This document shows, piece after piece, positions 1 through 8,633 of a stretch of 45,354 nucleotides of DNA. The notes beneath the pieces are model-generated. The model was not told where the DNA came from and searched no databases. It was given only the letters and a program-made list of their open reading frames with translations. A program made the translations under genes and the position numbers. Source of the DNA: TWA4 sp034086685 (GTDB lineage Bacteria; Bacillota; Clostridia; Lachnospirales; Lachnospiraceae); assembly GCA_034086685.1 (NCBI GenBank), contig JAXDZY010000072.1, forward strand, positions 1 through 45,354. The letters run 5' to 3'. The stretch's first letter is position 1. The number at the start of each line of letters is the position of its first letter.

Positions 1-2
1 GC

Positions 3-125
3 GAGCAGATTCGGGCAGAAGTATTTTTTGCTGCTTTCGTACAAAACATCGAAAACAGTATAAAATCAAATGCTGTTGTAAAGGCCCTGAAGCGGCTTAT
101 TCAGCAAAGGGGCAGTTATTTATAA
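3..125 (+). CDS. C-terminal end of an unidentified protein (cut by window edge)
   Basis: An open frame enters from the left edge and runs 40 codons to a TAA at 123-125, ending in KALKRLIQQRGSYL. The other two plus frames over this stretch either stop early or read as cysteine-rich nonsense, so this is probably the tail of a real upstream gene. The tail looks helical and basic. No family can be named from 40 residues. It lies 18 bp before the next small gene, so the two could share a transcript. Confidence 0.45.
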   Translation, partial: EQIRAEVFFAAFVQNIENSIKSNAVVKALKRLIQQRGSYL

Positions 126-143
126 AAGTTGTAAACTGGTGAC

Positions 144-404
144 ATGGAAATAAAAAAAGAAAAAACGAATCAGGACCGGGAGGATCCTGATAAAAAGATT
201 CTGGAGCTGATGGACATATTATGCGAGACGGGAATTGCCATAGAAACTTTATCAAGGATGTGTTCTGTATTAAAGCTGGGATTTGAGTCACCGGAGTTCT
301 GTGACGGAAAAGATGCCGCGGCATGTATGTGGGTGATCGGGCAGCTGCTGGAATGGATCGGAACAGAAAAAATTTCTCCTGAAGTCTTCAAATGGGATTC
401 ATAA
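144..404 (+). CDS. Small acidic protein of unknown function (86 aa)
   Basis: An 86-residue frame starting at an ATG with only a weak ribosome binding site. The N-terminus is charged and lysine/glutamate-rich. The rest reads as two or three amphipathic helices (KILELMDILCETGIAIETLS, then AACMWVIGQLLEWIG). There is no signal peptide or membrane segment. The terminator-like hairpin just after the stop supports it as the last gene of a transcript that includes the partial upstream gene. I do not recognise the family. The coding call rests on clean amphipathic composition and position. Confidence 0.55.
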   Translation: MEIKKEKTNQDREDPDKKILELMDILCETGIAIETLSRMCSVLKLGFESPEFCDGKDAAACMWVIGQLLEWIGTEKISPEVFKWDS

Positions 405-412
405 ATAAAACT

Positions 413-448
413 GAAGTCTGTTGTCATTTTTTTGATAACAGGCTTTTC
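413..448 (+). terminator. Rho-independent terminator
   Basis: An 11-bp stem (416-426 with 433-443, two G-T pairs) closes a T-rich loop and is followed by TTTTC. It sits 10 bp after the stop of the 86-aa gene and before the AGGAGG site of the next gene. Confidence 0.6.
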
Positions 449-502
449 TGTATTTTACAGATGTGTTATGATTGATGTACGATAAACAAGGAGGAAAGGT
501 GG

Positions 503-2128
503 ATGGACAGAAGAATCAGCAGTGGAAAAAAGGGGATAAAAAAAGGCGGAAAAAGAAGAGACAGCAATGGATTGCCAGGGAGAAGCAAAGTCAGATATGA
601 GATGAAGGTATCTTATGAGAATGATAAAAGAATTTATGCGGTTCTGAATATATCTGCCAATAAGACCCTTGATGATCTGTGCGGAATGATTCTGGATGCA
701 TTTGATTTTTCAGACGAGCATTTGTATCTGTTTAATTTCAGCGGCCGCGGATACGGTGAAGGGGAGGATATTTACTGCTTTATGCCTGAATTTGCGGAGA
801 AGGGAACAGATATTGCGCTTGGCAATCTGAATCTTTCCCCGAAACAGAAATTTTATCTGCTGTATGATTTTGGAGATGACTGGGGATTTGATATTCAGGT
901 TCAGAATATATACGAGTCGGAAGAGTCTGTAATTGACGGGATTGTGTCGGTTAAGGGAAAGCTGGAGCAGTATCCCGTATGTCCGGATGAAGAACCTGGT
1001 TTTGGCGAAAATGACTGGGAAGATGATGACCCGGAAGATTTGAATCTGGTTTGTTTCACCCTGGATTCATCACTTACCGTGCAGGATATACTGGATACCA
1101 TGGAAGAGGATGATCTCCGTCTTTTTGCAGCAGCTTTTCTGGGTGAGGAAAACCGTTCCGACTGCCTTACCGGGAAAAATACCGAATGGGTGAAGAAACA
1201 GTATGCCCGGGCGATTCTGCAGGATAAAGAGCGTCTGATGCTGTTTATGAAAGGAAAAGCAGCGGAAATGTTCTTTTTTATGATGACAGCAGAGGTGGAT
1301 GAAGAAAGCATGGAGCTTGACCCGGAAGATTTGCTTGATACGGTTATCCTGGAAAATGCACAGGATCTGGAGGAGATATCCGTTTCTCTGCTTCATCTCT
1401 ATTCTCTGGGAATCTGTATGCCGGAGATGGATTCACAGGGGCAGATCAGATCTTTTTCAGTGAGTCTGGAAGCACGCAGGGTCTACGGCAAATGGCTTCG
1501 CCAGCCGGGAGTGCGCAGCAGGATCATGATGTATGAAGATATGGAAAAGCTGGCTGTGGTTCTGGCCTGCCGTTATGGTGTGATTGAAGTGGACAGATTG
1601 CTGCAGATCTGTCAGGAAAAACTGGGATACAGGATGAGAGAAACGGAATTTTCAGGTCTGCTGGAAGGGCGGCTGGAATACTTTGGCCGCTTTGAGATCA
1701 ATACGGAGGATAATGTCAGGTATCTCTCTGTTTTTGATGCGGAAAACATGAAGAAAATCCTGCGGGCCAGAAAGAAATATCCGGAGCTGACATATCATAC
1801 ATACGATATGCCGGAGATCAGCAGTTTTATGGCAGGCAATCCCTATACGAATGTGGACGGCTATATGGAACTGGTGAATGCTCTGTGGAAAAGTGTTCAG
1901 GATGTACAGGTTCTTGGGCAGATGGTGCGTGATATTGCGGACATGTGCATGATGGAAAGTAATCCGGATACGATTATTCAGGAGGTAAGACTTCTGCTGA
2001 ATATGGCCGGCAGGAGAATGACGAAAAAGCTTCAGGATATGATTCGGAGAACGGCAAAAGACATGCCCCTGGCCACACGTTATGGTTATACTCTGAATGA
2101 ACTGGACAAAATGAAACATAAGCCGTGA
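503..2128 (+). CDS. pRiA4b ORF-3-like domain protein (541 aa)
   Basis: The ATG follows an AAGGAGGAAAGG ribosome binding site. The first ~30 residues are strongly basic. Residues ~32-190 resemble the plasmid pRiA4b ORF-3 family: VLNISANKTLDDLCGMILDA, then FYLLYDFGDDWGFDIQVQ, then an acidic YPVCPDEEPGFGENDWEDDD segment. The DFGDDW core and the acidic P-E-D segment are typical of that family. The remaining ~350 residues are helical and I cannot assign them; such long C-terminal extensions are common in Clostridia. No signal peptide or TM segment is visible, so it is probably cytoplasmic. The biochemical role of the domain is unknown. It stands alone, closed by a strong terminator. Confidence 0.75.
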   Translation: MDRRISSGKKGIKKGGKRRDSNGLPGRSKVRYEMKVSYENDKRIYAVLNISANKTLDDLCGMILDAFDFSDEHLYLFNFSGRGYGEGEDIYCFMPEFAEKGTDIALGNLNLSPKQKFYLLYDFGDDWGFDIQVQNIYESEESVIDGIVSVKGKLEQYPVCPDEEPGFGENDWEDDDPEDLNLVCFTLDSSLTVQDILDTMEEDDLRLFAAAFLGEENRSDCLTGKNTEWVKKQYARAILQDKERLMLFMKGKAAEMFFFMMTAEVDEESMELDPEDLLDTVILENAQDLEEISVSLLHLYSLGICMPEMDSQGQIRSFSVSLEARRVYGKWLRQPGVRSRIMMYEDMEKLAVVLACRYGVIEVDRLLQICQEKLGYRMRETEFSGLLEGRLEYFGRFEINTEDNVRYLSVFDAENMKKILRARKKYPELTYHTYDMPEISSFMAGNPYTNVDGYMELVNALWKSVQDVQVLGQMVRDIADMCMMESNPDTIIQEVRLLLNMAGRRMTKKLQDMIRRTAKDMPLATRYGYTLNELDKMKHKP

Positions 2129-2191
2129 AAATATGGGGATAAAATACTGCTGTGAACAGAATAAAACAAACTGACGGGATCCGAAAAAGGA

Positions 2192-2235
2192 GGGACAGAC
2201 CGGAGACAGAATCTTCAGTCTGCTCCCTTTTTTTT
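2192..2235 (+). terminator. Rho-independent terminator
   Basis: GGGACAGAC (2192-2200) pairs with GTCTG-c-TCCC (2218-2227, one bulged base), followed by eight T (2228-2235). It ends the pRiA4b-like gene and touches the stop codon of the convergent WYL gene. Confidence 0.8.
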
Positions 2236-3376
2236 ATCTGTCTTCATGGCTGCTGTCCTCATTGTGATAGGATTTCTCTGCAGCCTCATACCATTGTTGG
2301 AAATACTGCCGCAGGTGATCCGGTTTCAGAATAGTGGCATCTTTACCGAATTCAATAAAATAATATTGAATCTGCCTTTCACTGCAGTGAAAGACATAAA
2401 TATCCGGCTCAATAATTTTTACGTAGTCGGGACGCAGCGTCATCTGGTAATTGTATTTCCTGATACCGTTTTGTGTAAGGCGTATATGGATCTCGTGGGT
2501 ATCATCTGTGAGAAACTGCGGTCCGTTGAAAGCAAGGCAGTTTTTAAGCTCTGCTTTTTGTCTGGCAGTCAGCTTGCCACTTTTTCTCCGTATCAGTTTG
2601 GCATCACGGATATTGGAAATCCGTATGGACGCCGGTCTGGCCCTGCAGGGAACCGGCTGATTGGTGGCATCATAATCTACTTTCATATTGATCGGAGTGG
2701 AATATCCCGTCAGATAATGGTGGGAAGAGACCGGATCACAGAGGATCTGATAAGGCTGGAATTCGAAAAGAAATCCTTTATCATGGGTTACTCTGACCGC
2801 CATATTGCTGTCAAATGCCTGCTGAATGGTTTCAAAAACCGGTCGGTAATAAATGGATTCTCTTTCCAGATACGTAAGTGAAGCGTATTCTTCAAAAAGA
2901 GCTTTCAGGTACTGACCGATACTGGAATAATACAGATTTTCCCGGCAGTCGGAGTCGGGGCTGGTCAGATATTCAAAATTATGGTTATTCAGTCTGAATC
3001 TTTCCCCTTTCCCTTTCCTGCATGTATCTGATTTTTTCTGAAGTTTCCGGATATGGGCCTGAGTCAGCTTTTCAATGACAGCTTCGTCGGGGTCGGTCTT
3101 CTTTCTTTGCTTTTTAGAAACGGATGAGGTTCCTTCTTCGGACAGAATTTCGCGCAGTTCCCGCGTATAATTGTCTGCCTGCAGCGCGATGGACGCGTCG
3201 GCGATTTCATAAAAATTCTGAAAAATGCGGTTGAGTAAAGTGGACAGGGGGATTTTCCGGACAATTTCATCACTGGAAGCAAACCGGTACTGATCATATT
3301 CAATGATTGCCCAGGCATCCATACTCAAATTGATATATTGTTTATTATCAATGCTTCCCTGATCGGAAAATGCCAT
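2234..3376 (-). CDS. WYL-domain protein, probable ligand-responsive regulator (380 aa)
   Basis: The ATG follows a TAAGGAGG-type site on the minus strand. The C-terminal half reads as a WYL sensor domain: an FEFQPYQIL strand, SSHHYLTGYS in the place of the WYL-type motif, then RPASIRISNIRDAKLI. The end, YYFIEFGKDATILKPDHLRQ, resembles the WCX extension that follows WYL. The N-terminal ~150 residues do not show an obvious winged helix, unlike classical DeoR/WYL regulators. Residues ~95-125 are basic (SVSKKQRKKTDPDE). WYL domains bind nucleic acid or nucleotide ligands and control transcription or defence loci. No adjacent defence gene is recognised here, so the target is unknown. It converges on the upstream gene's terminator. 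Confidence 0.7.
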   Translation of the reverse strand: MAFSDQGSIDNKQYINLSMDAWAIIEYDQYRFASSDEIVRKIPLSTLLNRIFQNFYEIADASIALQADNYTRELREILSEEGTSSVSKKQRKKTDPDEAVIEKLTQAHIRKLQKKSDTCRKGKGERFRLNNHNFEYLTSPDSDCRENLYYSSIGQYLKALFEEYASLTYLERESIYYRPVFETIQQAFDSNMAVRVTHDKGFLFEFQPYQILCDPVSSHHYLTGYSTPINMKVDYDATNQPVPCRARPASIRISNIRDAKLIRRKSGKLTARQKAELKNCLAFNGPQFLTDDTHEIHIRLTQNGIRKYNYQMTLRPDYVKIIEPDIYVFHCSERQIQYYFIEFGKDATILKPDHLRQYFQQWYEAAEKSYHNEDSSHEDR

Positions 3377-3576
3377 AATGCAGGTCCTCCTTATTCACTG
3401 GTCTGGCTCAGGATAAATAACCGAAGAAGCTGTCAGCCGCCGCAGGATTCCTCGGTGTTCGGTATTTTCAATAAGAATACAATAGCATAAAATGAGAATT
3501 TTTGCCACAGGATGGGTCATAAAACAGGAAAAAATCTGCACTTTTCGGCCTTTTCAGGAACAAAAAAATAAAAAAA

Positions 3577-3590
3577 GTGGTACGTGGTAC
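3577..3590. repeat. Tandem 7-bp direct repeat (GTGGTAC x2)
   Basis: Two perfect head-to-tail copies of GTGGTAC lie in the ~290-bp space between the divergent WYL gene and the small ORF pair. The surrounding DNA is A/T-rich and includes TATAAT-like strings. The repeat could be an operator. I see no other feature in this spacer. Confidence 0.4.
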
Positions 3591-3665
3591 TTTGATTTTA
3601 GAACTGCTAGAATGTTTATTAAAGAGGATGAAATAAAATTACTTTATAATAAAAGGAGGAACATC

Positions 3666-3848
3666 ATGCAGGTGAGAACAGAGGATAACAGAACTTTTTT
3701 AAGCGGGATTTTTTTTGGCTCCGGGATCACGGAGGATGAAGGGTTTCTGAAGATTCTGGAGGAGTTTGACTATACCGGAGAGGAAGCTGCAAAAGCACTT
3801 CAGTTTGCCGCTTCCTGTATGGAATATCTGAGAGGGGGCCTGTCATGA
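3666..3848 (+). CDS. Small acidic protein, first of an overlapping pair (60 aa)
   Basis: The start is the ATG at 3666, directly behind an AAAAGGAGGAAC ribosome binding site. A longer in-frame extension to 3492 exists but has no such site and a poor composition. The 60 residues are acidic (TEDEGFLKILEEFDYTGEEA) and mostly helical. The stop overlaps the ATG of the next gene as ATGA, so the two are translationally coupled. No family recognised. The acidic/basic pairing with overlap is reminiscent of type II toxin-antitoxin operons, but there is no motif proof. Confidence 0.6.
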   Translation: MQVRTEDNRTFLSGIFFGSGITEDEGFLKILEEFDYTGEEAAKALQFAASCMEYLRGGLS

Positions 3849-4168
3849 AGTATTGGATACCGGTTTATGTTTATTCCCGGAAAGGAATGAAAAAAGCTGC
3901 AAAGTATCTGAAAGCTGCACAGCTGGCAGAGATGGACAGTATGTTCAGAAGTGCGTGCCAGGGGATAGATTCCCCTGACATGAAAAGAATATACGAACAG
4001 CATCGTAAAAAGACGCTGTTTTACCATATCAGCACGAATACCGGACTGAGGTATCATTTTGAAATCAGCAAAAAAAAGGGAACAGTTTCCATTCTTTCTG
4101 TTGACGCAGAATATGGCAGAATGGTTTGTAATGAACAAAGCAGCCGCTGTAGGGCGGCTGCTTCGTAA
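3845..4168 (+). CDS. Small basic protein, second of an overlapping pair (107 aa)
   Basis: It starts inside the stop of the preceding small gene. It is basic, with a predicted beta start (MKYWIPVYVYSRKG), a helix (KKAAKYLKAAQLAEMDSMF), and a later strand-rich part (LFYHISTNTGLRYHFEIS). There is no signal peptide. The last ~10 codons (SSRCRAAAS end) lie within the transcription terminator hairpin, so the ancestral stop may have been nearer and the tail may be read-through of terminator DNA. I do not recognise the family. Pairing with a 60-aa acidic protein could indicate a toxin/antitoxin-like or other two-subunit module; this is inference only. Confidence 0.6.
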   Translation: MKYWIPVYVYSRKGMKKAAKYLKAAQLAEMDSMFRSACQGIDSPDMKRIYEQHRKKTLFYHISTNTGLRYHFEISKKKGTVSILSVDAEYGRMVCNEQSSRCRAAAS

Positions 4169-4173
4169 TTTTT
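4138..4173 (+). terminator. Terminator overlapping the 3' end of a CDS
   Basis: A 10-bp perfect stem, AAGCAGCCGC (4138-4147) with GCGGCTGCTT (4154-4163), is followed by a T-rich tract ending at 4173. The stop codon of the 107-aa gene (4166-4168) lies inside this element. Confidence 0.75.
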
Positions 4174-5027
4174 CAGAGTTCCTCCAGTTTCTCAAGATTT
4201 TTTTTCATGAGATTCAGATTGAGGCAGGGAGTGCTGCTTTTCTTTTCCAGATCTGATAAAAACTGCTGAAAGTAATTTAATGCATCCTGATATAATTTCC
4301 GGTACTTTTCGGAAAAAGAAGCCTGTGACTGCTGATACATTATTCTCAGTCGGCTGAATTCCTGTCCCAGAGAAAAAAAGCCGGCATTTCTTTTTTCACT
4401 GTCTTTTTCATGGAGTGCCGTTACCGCATGGTTATATAATCTGCGGAGGCCGGATGTGCATTTCAGAGAATCAATGGAAGCAGAAGACTGTCCGGAAGCA
4501 GAAGAATATTTCTGATACAGAAGACGCAGGTCGTTGGGAACTGTGCAGAGCGCATCCAGCAGCATCCAGGCCATCCGGCGTGAGTAAAGCTGGATGGTGG
4601 AAACAGTGAGGCTGTCTCCTTCCAGATATTTGCGTAAGGGATCCTCACGGGTAAGATGCAGCTGGTGTATCCACTGCTTTGTTCCTTCCCGGTATCTGTC
4701 CTGACGCATGCAGGAAATCCGCTCAGACAGAAAAGTCCGGCAGTTTTTATCCAGCGCATCAATTGCCGGTGGATGACTCATAAAGTACAGAAGCAGAGAC
4801 TGACGATGTGTCTGTGATTCCATCTTTTTTTCAGCCAGGGCATCAAAACTTTTCTGATTGAAGGTATGATGCCGGTGATCCAGCAGCCAGGGATAATTCA
4901 GTTTCATTTCGCTGGTAAAAACTGCAGCAAAAAAATCATTTTCTTTCATCAGAAGCTTATTATCCCCTTTTTTGTGCTGCAGCACATGTATACAGATAAA
5001 ACGATAAATATCATTCAGGGTTGTCAT
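4173..5027 (-). CDS. Protein of unknown function (284 aa)
   Basis: The ATG follows a GGAGGAAA site on the minus strand. The sequence is soluble, highly helical and rich in H, Q, S and charged residues. It begins MTTLNDIYRFICIHVLQHKK and ends with a possible coiled coil (FSEKYRKLYQDALNYFQQFL, then KKNLEKLEEL). No catalytic motif, signal peptide or TM segment is seen. I do not recognise it. It is transcribed toward the small ORF pair and away from the hypE promoter. Confidence 0.6.
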   Translation of the reverse strand: MTTLNDIYRFICIHVLQHKKGDNKLLMKENDFFAAVFTSEMKLNYPWLLDHRHHTFNQKSFDALAEKKMESQTHRQSLLLYFMSHPPAIDALDKNCRTFLSERISCMRQDRYREGTKQWIHQLHLTREDPLRKYLEGDSLTVSTIQLYSRRMAWMLLDALCTVPNDLRLLYQKYSSASGQSSASIDSLKCTSGLRRLYNHAVTALHEKDSEKRNAGFFSLGQEFSRLRIMYQQSQASFSEKYRKLYQDALNYFQQFLSDLEKKSSTPCLNLNLMKKNLEKLEEL

Positions 5028-5112
5028 GAAAATTTCCTCCGGTACTGTTATCTAAAATCATCGAATTGTCACATCAATTATACTATAACACAGAAAACTC
5101 CGGGTGGAAATA

Positions 5113-5141
5113 TTGACTTTTTCATGTGTGGCTTCTACAAT
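5113..5141 (+). promoter_or_regulatory. Probable sigma-A promoter of hypE-hypD
   Basis: TTGACT (5113-5118), 17-bp spacer, TACAAT (5136-5141). It lies ~87 bp before the hypE start. The downstream leader contains two GGATCC palindromes about 18 bp apart, which could form a small hairpin. Confidence 0.6.
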
Positions 5142-5227
5142 AATCTGGAGTCTATATCAGATGAGAAATGGATCCTTCCATGCGGACGCGGGCGGATCCC
5201 TGATTACTGCAGTAAGGAGAAAAAAAC

Positions 5228-6142
5228 ATGAGGCTGCCATATATCACGAACATTCAGAAGTACTCCATTCATGACGGAAAGGGTATCCGCACCACGGTGT
5301 TTTTTAAAGGATGTCCGTTGTCCTGTGCATGGTGCCACAATCCCGAAACTCAGTCGTTCAGACCGGAGGTACTGGTGAATCCGCAGGCATGTACCGGCTG
5401 CGGAACCTGCATTCAGGTCTGTCCTCAGAAGGGAGAGAAAAAAGCCTGCACCGGCTGCGAGACCTGTCTGGATTACTGCGTAAATAATGCCAGAGAACTT
5501 TCCGGCAAACAGTATACTGTCAATGAGCTTGTAAAAGAACTGGAAAAGGACAGGGCTTTTTATGAACAGTCTGGCGGCGGGGTGACTTTCTCCGGTGGAG
5601 AAGTACTGGCTCAGGATATGGATTATGTGGAAAAACTGGCAGCGGAACTGAATCGGCGCGGATTATCGCTGAATATTGATACCTGTGGTGCGGTGCCATT
5701 TGAACGGTTTGAAAGAATCATGCCCTGGACAGATACTTTTCTGTATGATATCAAGCTGTTTGATGAGGAGAATGCCGCGCACTACACAGGGACCGGAGCC
5801 GGTTTGATTCTGGATAATCTGAAGAAACTTTCAGATGCGCTTGGCAGATACAGAACGGATCATGGAACAGGAGCCCGGATCTGGATCAGGCTGCCCATAA
5901 TCGGCGGAGTAAACGATACCATGGAACATATGAAGAAAACGGCATGTTTTTTGAAAGAACAGAGTATCTGCTGTTCGCAGATCAATCTCCTTCCCTATCA
6001 TAATACAGGCAGCAGTAAGTATGAGCGCATGGGGCGCAGCTGCGGTGGAGAAAAATTATACACACCTTCTCAGGAGCAGATGGAATGTTTTCTGAAATAT
6101 TTTCAGGAACAGAAAATTTCCCCGGTGAAAATCGGTGGATAA
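5228..6142 (+). CDS. hypE: Glycyl-radical enzyme activase, 4-hydroxyproline dehydratase type (304 aa)
   Basis: This radical-SAM activase installs the glycyl radical on HypD by hydrogen abstraction using SAM and a [4Fe-4S] cluster. Cys29, Cys33 and Cys36 form the CxxxCxxC motif (FFKGCPLSCAWCHNPE). A ferredoxin-like insert with two further cysteine clusters (CTGCGTCIQVC, CTGCETCLDYC) follows at ~57-90, as in GRE activases but not in PflA. A GGVTFSGGE segment matches the SAM-binding region. Length is normal. The start follows an AAGGAG site. It ends just ahead of hypD, and the adjacent dehydratase determines the substrate assignment. It is oxygen-sensitive and cytosolic by family knowledge. Confidence 0.9.
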   Translation: MRLPYITNIQKYSIHDGKGIRTTVFFKGCPLSCAWCHNPETQSFRPEVLVNPQACTGCGTCIQVCPQKGEKKACTGCETCLDYCVNNARELSGKQYTVNELVKELEKDRAFYEQSGGGVTFSGGEVLAQDMDYVEKLAAELNRRGLSLNIDTCGAVPFERFERIMPWTDTFLYDIKLFDEENAAHYTGTGAGLILDNLKKLSDALGRYRTDHGTGARIWIRLPIIGGVNDTMEHMKKTACFLKEQSICCSQINLLPYHNTGSSKYERMGRSCGGEKLYTPSQEQMECFLKYFQEQKISPVKIGG

Positions 6143-6272
6143 TCTCATGAGAAAACCGGTGAATAAGGATATTGTAAATCGGAAAACAGTTATAAAGAAC
6201 AGCGAAAATAAAAGAAAGTCAGAGGATACGAAGATGGAGAGCAGAAAGGGAGAAGAATCCAGGGAGCGGGGA

Positions 6273-8633
6273 ATGAATGACCGGATCCGCAGATTGAGAA
6301 AACAGAGTGTGGAAACGCAGGCTCATATAGACATGGAACGTGCCCGCCTGTTTACGGAAGTCTACAGGCAGTATGAAGGTACTGTTTCGGTACCGGAGCT
6401 GCGTGCCATGTGCCTGAAGCATTATTTTACTCACAAGACCCTGTGCATCAATCCGGGGGAGCTGATTGTGGGAGAAAAGGGAGACGGACCTCAGGCAGCC
6501 CCCACATTTCCGGAGCTGTGCTGTCATACAGTGCAGGATCTGCATATCATGAATGATCGGGAACTGATTAATTTTAAAGTGTCAGAGGAGGGATATGCTT
6601 TTCAGGAAGAGGAGATGATTCCTTTCTGGGAGAAGCGTTCTATCCGTCACAGGATTCTGGAACACATGACGCCCGAGTGGAAAGCCGCTTATGAGTGTGG
6701 TATTTTCACGGAATTCATGGAACAGAGAGGACCGGGACATACAGTGGGTTCTGAAAATATTTACAATAAAGGTTTTCTGGAGCATAAGGAGGATATCAGG
6801 CGCTCTCTGGAGAAACTTGATTATCTTCATGATCCGGAGGCACTGAGCAAAGAGAATGAGCTGAAAGCAATGGATATTGCCTGTGATGCAATTCTGATTC
6901 TGGCGGACCGTTATGCGGCATATGCAGGGGAACTGGCGAAAGAGGAACAGAATCCGGTACGCCGTAAAGAACTTCTGCAGATTGCCCAAAATTGCCGTAC
7001 AGTGCCGGCATACCGTCCTCAGAGCTACTGGCAGGCGATTCAGATGTACTGGTTTGTTCATCTGGGAGTGACCAGTGAGCTGAATCCCTGGGATGCCTAC
7101 AGCCCGGGCAGACTTGATCAGCATCTTTATCCTTTTTATGAAAGGGATGTGGAAGAAGGCAGGCTGACAAAAGATCAGGCTCTGGAGCTGCTGGAGTGTC
7201 TGTGGGTAAAATTCAACAACCAGCCTGCACCGCCAAAGGTGGGGATTACCTTGAAGGAGAGCAGTACATACACGGATTTTGCCAATATCAATACCGGCGG
7301 TATCACACCGGATGGACGTGACGGGGTCAATGAGGTCAGTTATCTGATCCTGGAATGCATGGATGAAATGAAGCTTCTTCAGCCCAGCTCCAATGTGCAG
7401 ATCAGCAGAAAGACACCGGACGCTTTCCTGAAAAAAGCCTGTGAAATATCCAGAAAAGGATGGGGACAGCCGGCATTTTACAATACGGATGCCATTGTGC
7501 AGGAACTGCTGAATGCAGGAAAAAGTCTGGCAGATGCCCGAAAAGGCGGCACCAGCGGCTGTGTGGAAACAGGAGCTTTCGGCAATGAGGCATATATTCT
7601 GACAGGATATTTTAATCTGCCCAAGATTTTTGAGCTGACTTTGTTTGACGGTTATGATCATGTGAATAAAAGGCAGCTGGGACCTCATACGGGCAGAGCA
7701 GAAGAGTTTACCTGTTATGAGGAGCTGTTTGAAGCCTATAAAAAACAGATTTCCTGGTTTCTGGACATCAAGCTGCGGGGCAATAATGTAATTGAGAAAA
7801 TTTATGCGGATTATATGCCGGTACCTTTCCTGTCCATCCTGACCAATGACTGCATTGAACGGGGAAAGGATTACAACGGCGGCGGAGCCCGTTATAACAC
7901 CAGTTATATTCAGGGTGTGGGTATCGGTACCATTACCGACTGTCTGACCGCAGTGAAATATAATGTGTATGACCACCGCAAATTCAGTATGAGTGAGCTT
8001 TTACAGGCTTTAAAAGATAATTTTGCAGGACATGAGAGGATTCTGAATCTGGTGCGCAACAGGACGCCGAAATATGGAAACGATGACGCATATGCCGATG
8101 AAATCATGCGTCAGATATTTGATTTTTATTATGAAAGTGTTACAGGAAAGCCCAATATGAAAGGAGGCAGCTATCGGATCAACATGCTGCCCACCACCTG
8201 TCATGTGTATTTTGGAGAAGTTATGATGGCAAGTCCCAATGGCCGTCTGGCAGGTAAACCGGTTTCGGAGGGCATTTCCCCGGAAAAAGGAGCTGATACC
8301 TGCGGACCTACGGCTGTAGTGAACTCTGCTTCCCGGATGGATCATCTGAAAACAGGCGGAACACTGCTGAACCAGAAATTTACGCCGTCAGTGGTGGCAG
8401 GCCGGGAAGGTCTGGAGCAGATGGCCAACCTGATCCGTACATATTTCAATCTGGACGGACATCATATCCAGTTTAATGTAATTGATCGTGAAACGTTGAT
8501 TCAGGCTCAGAAACATCCTGAGGAATACCGGGATCTGATTGTGCGAGTTGCCGGATACAGTGACCATTTCCGAAATCTGAGCAAAGCACTGCAGGATGAG
8601 ATTATTGAGCGGACAGAACAGAGTTTTTCATAG
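6273..8633 (+). CDS. hypD: trans-4-hydroxy-L-proline dehydratase (glycyl radical enzyme)
   Basis: HypD removes water from trans-4-hydroxy-L-proline to give (S)-1-pyrroline-5-carboxylate, which ProC can reduce to proline. The sequence shows the thiyl Cys and general-base Glu in GGTSGCVETG and the glycyl-radical loop RVAGYSDHF near the C-terminus. From memory of Clostridioides difficile HypD, long stretches such as WVKFNNQPAPPKVGITLKES and FMEQR-PGHTV agree. The frame is open from a GTG at 6135. I chose ATG 6273 (SD GGGAG, 6-nt gap) because it gives 786 aa and puts Cys430/Glu432/Gly761 at a constant -4 offset from C. difficile C434/E436/G765. ATG 6234 (SD AGAGGA) is a plausible alternative. The extra upstream codons are lysine-rich and look non-native. 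Confidence 0.88.
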   Translation: MNDRIRRLRKQSVETQAHIDMERARLFTEVYRQYEGTVSVPELRAMCLKHYFTHKTLCINPGELIVGEKGDGPQAAPTFPELCCHTVQDLHIMNDRELINFKVSEEGYAFQEEEMIPFWEKRSIRHRILEHMTPEWKAAYECGIFTEFMEQRGPGHTVGSENIYNKGFLEHKEDIRRSLEKLDYLHDPEALSKENELKAMDIACDAILILADRYAAYAGELAKEEQNPVRRKELLQIAQNCRTVPAYRPQSYWQAIQMYWFVHLGVTSELNPWDAYSPGRLDQHLYPFYERDVEEGRLTKDQALELLECLWVKFNNQPAPPKVGITLKESSTYTDFANINTGGITPDGRDGVNEVSYLILECMDEMKLLQPSSNVQISRKTPDAFLKKACEISRKGWGQPAFYNTDAIVQELLNAGKSLADARKGGTSGCVETGAFGNEAYILTGYFNLPKIFELTLFDGYDHVNKRQLGPHTGRAEEFTCYEELFEAYKKQISWFLDIKLRGNNVIEKIYADYMPVPFLSILTNDCIERGKDYNGGGARYNTSYIQGVGIGTITDCLTAVKYNVYDHRKFSMSELLQALKDNFAGHERILNLVRNRTPKYGNDDAYADEIMRQIFDFYYESVTGKPNMKGGSYRINMLPTTCHVYFGEVMMASPNGRLAGKPVSEGISPEKGADTCGPTAVVNSASRMDHLKTGGTLLNQKFTPSVVAGREGLEQMANLIRTYFNLDGHHIQFNVIDRETLIQAQKHPEEYRDLIVRVAGYSDHFRNLSKALQDEIIERTEQSFS

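Noticed and set aside
2246..2881. 211-codon plus-strand frame opposite the WYL gene
   Set aside because: The minus-strand WYL/WCX motifs are convincing. The plus frame begins in the terminator T-tract and has no ribosome binding site.
3492..3665. 58-codon N-terminal extension of the 60-aa acidic protein
   Set aside because: No ribosome binding site at 3492, low-complexity lysine-rich residues, and a strong AGGAGG site directly before ATG 3666.
6582..7976. 464-codon open frame on the minus strand inside hypD
   Set aside because: It is antisense to a clearly coding, motif-rich GRE gene. The composition is shadow-like (many His, Ile, Cys), with no ribosome binding site or domain.
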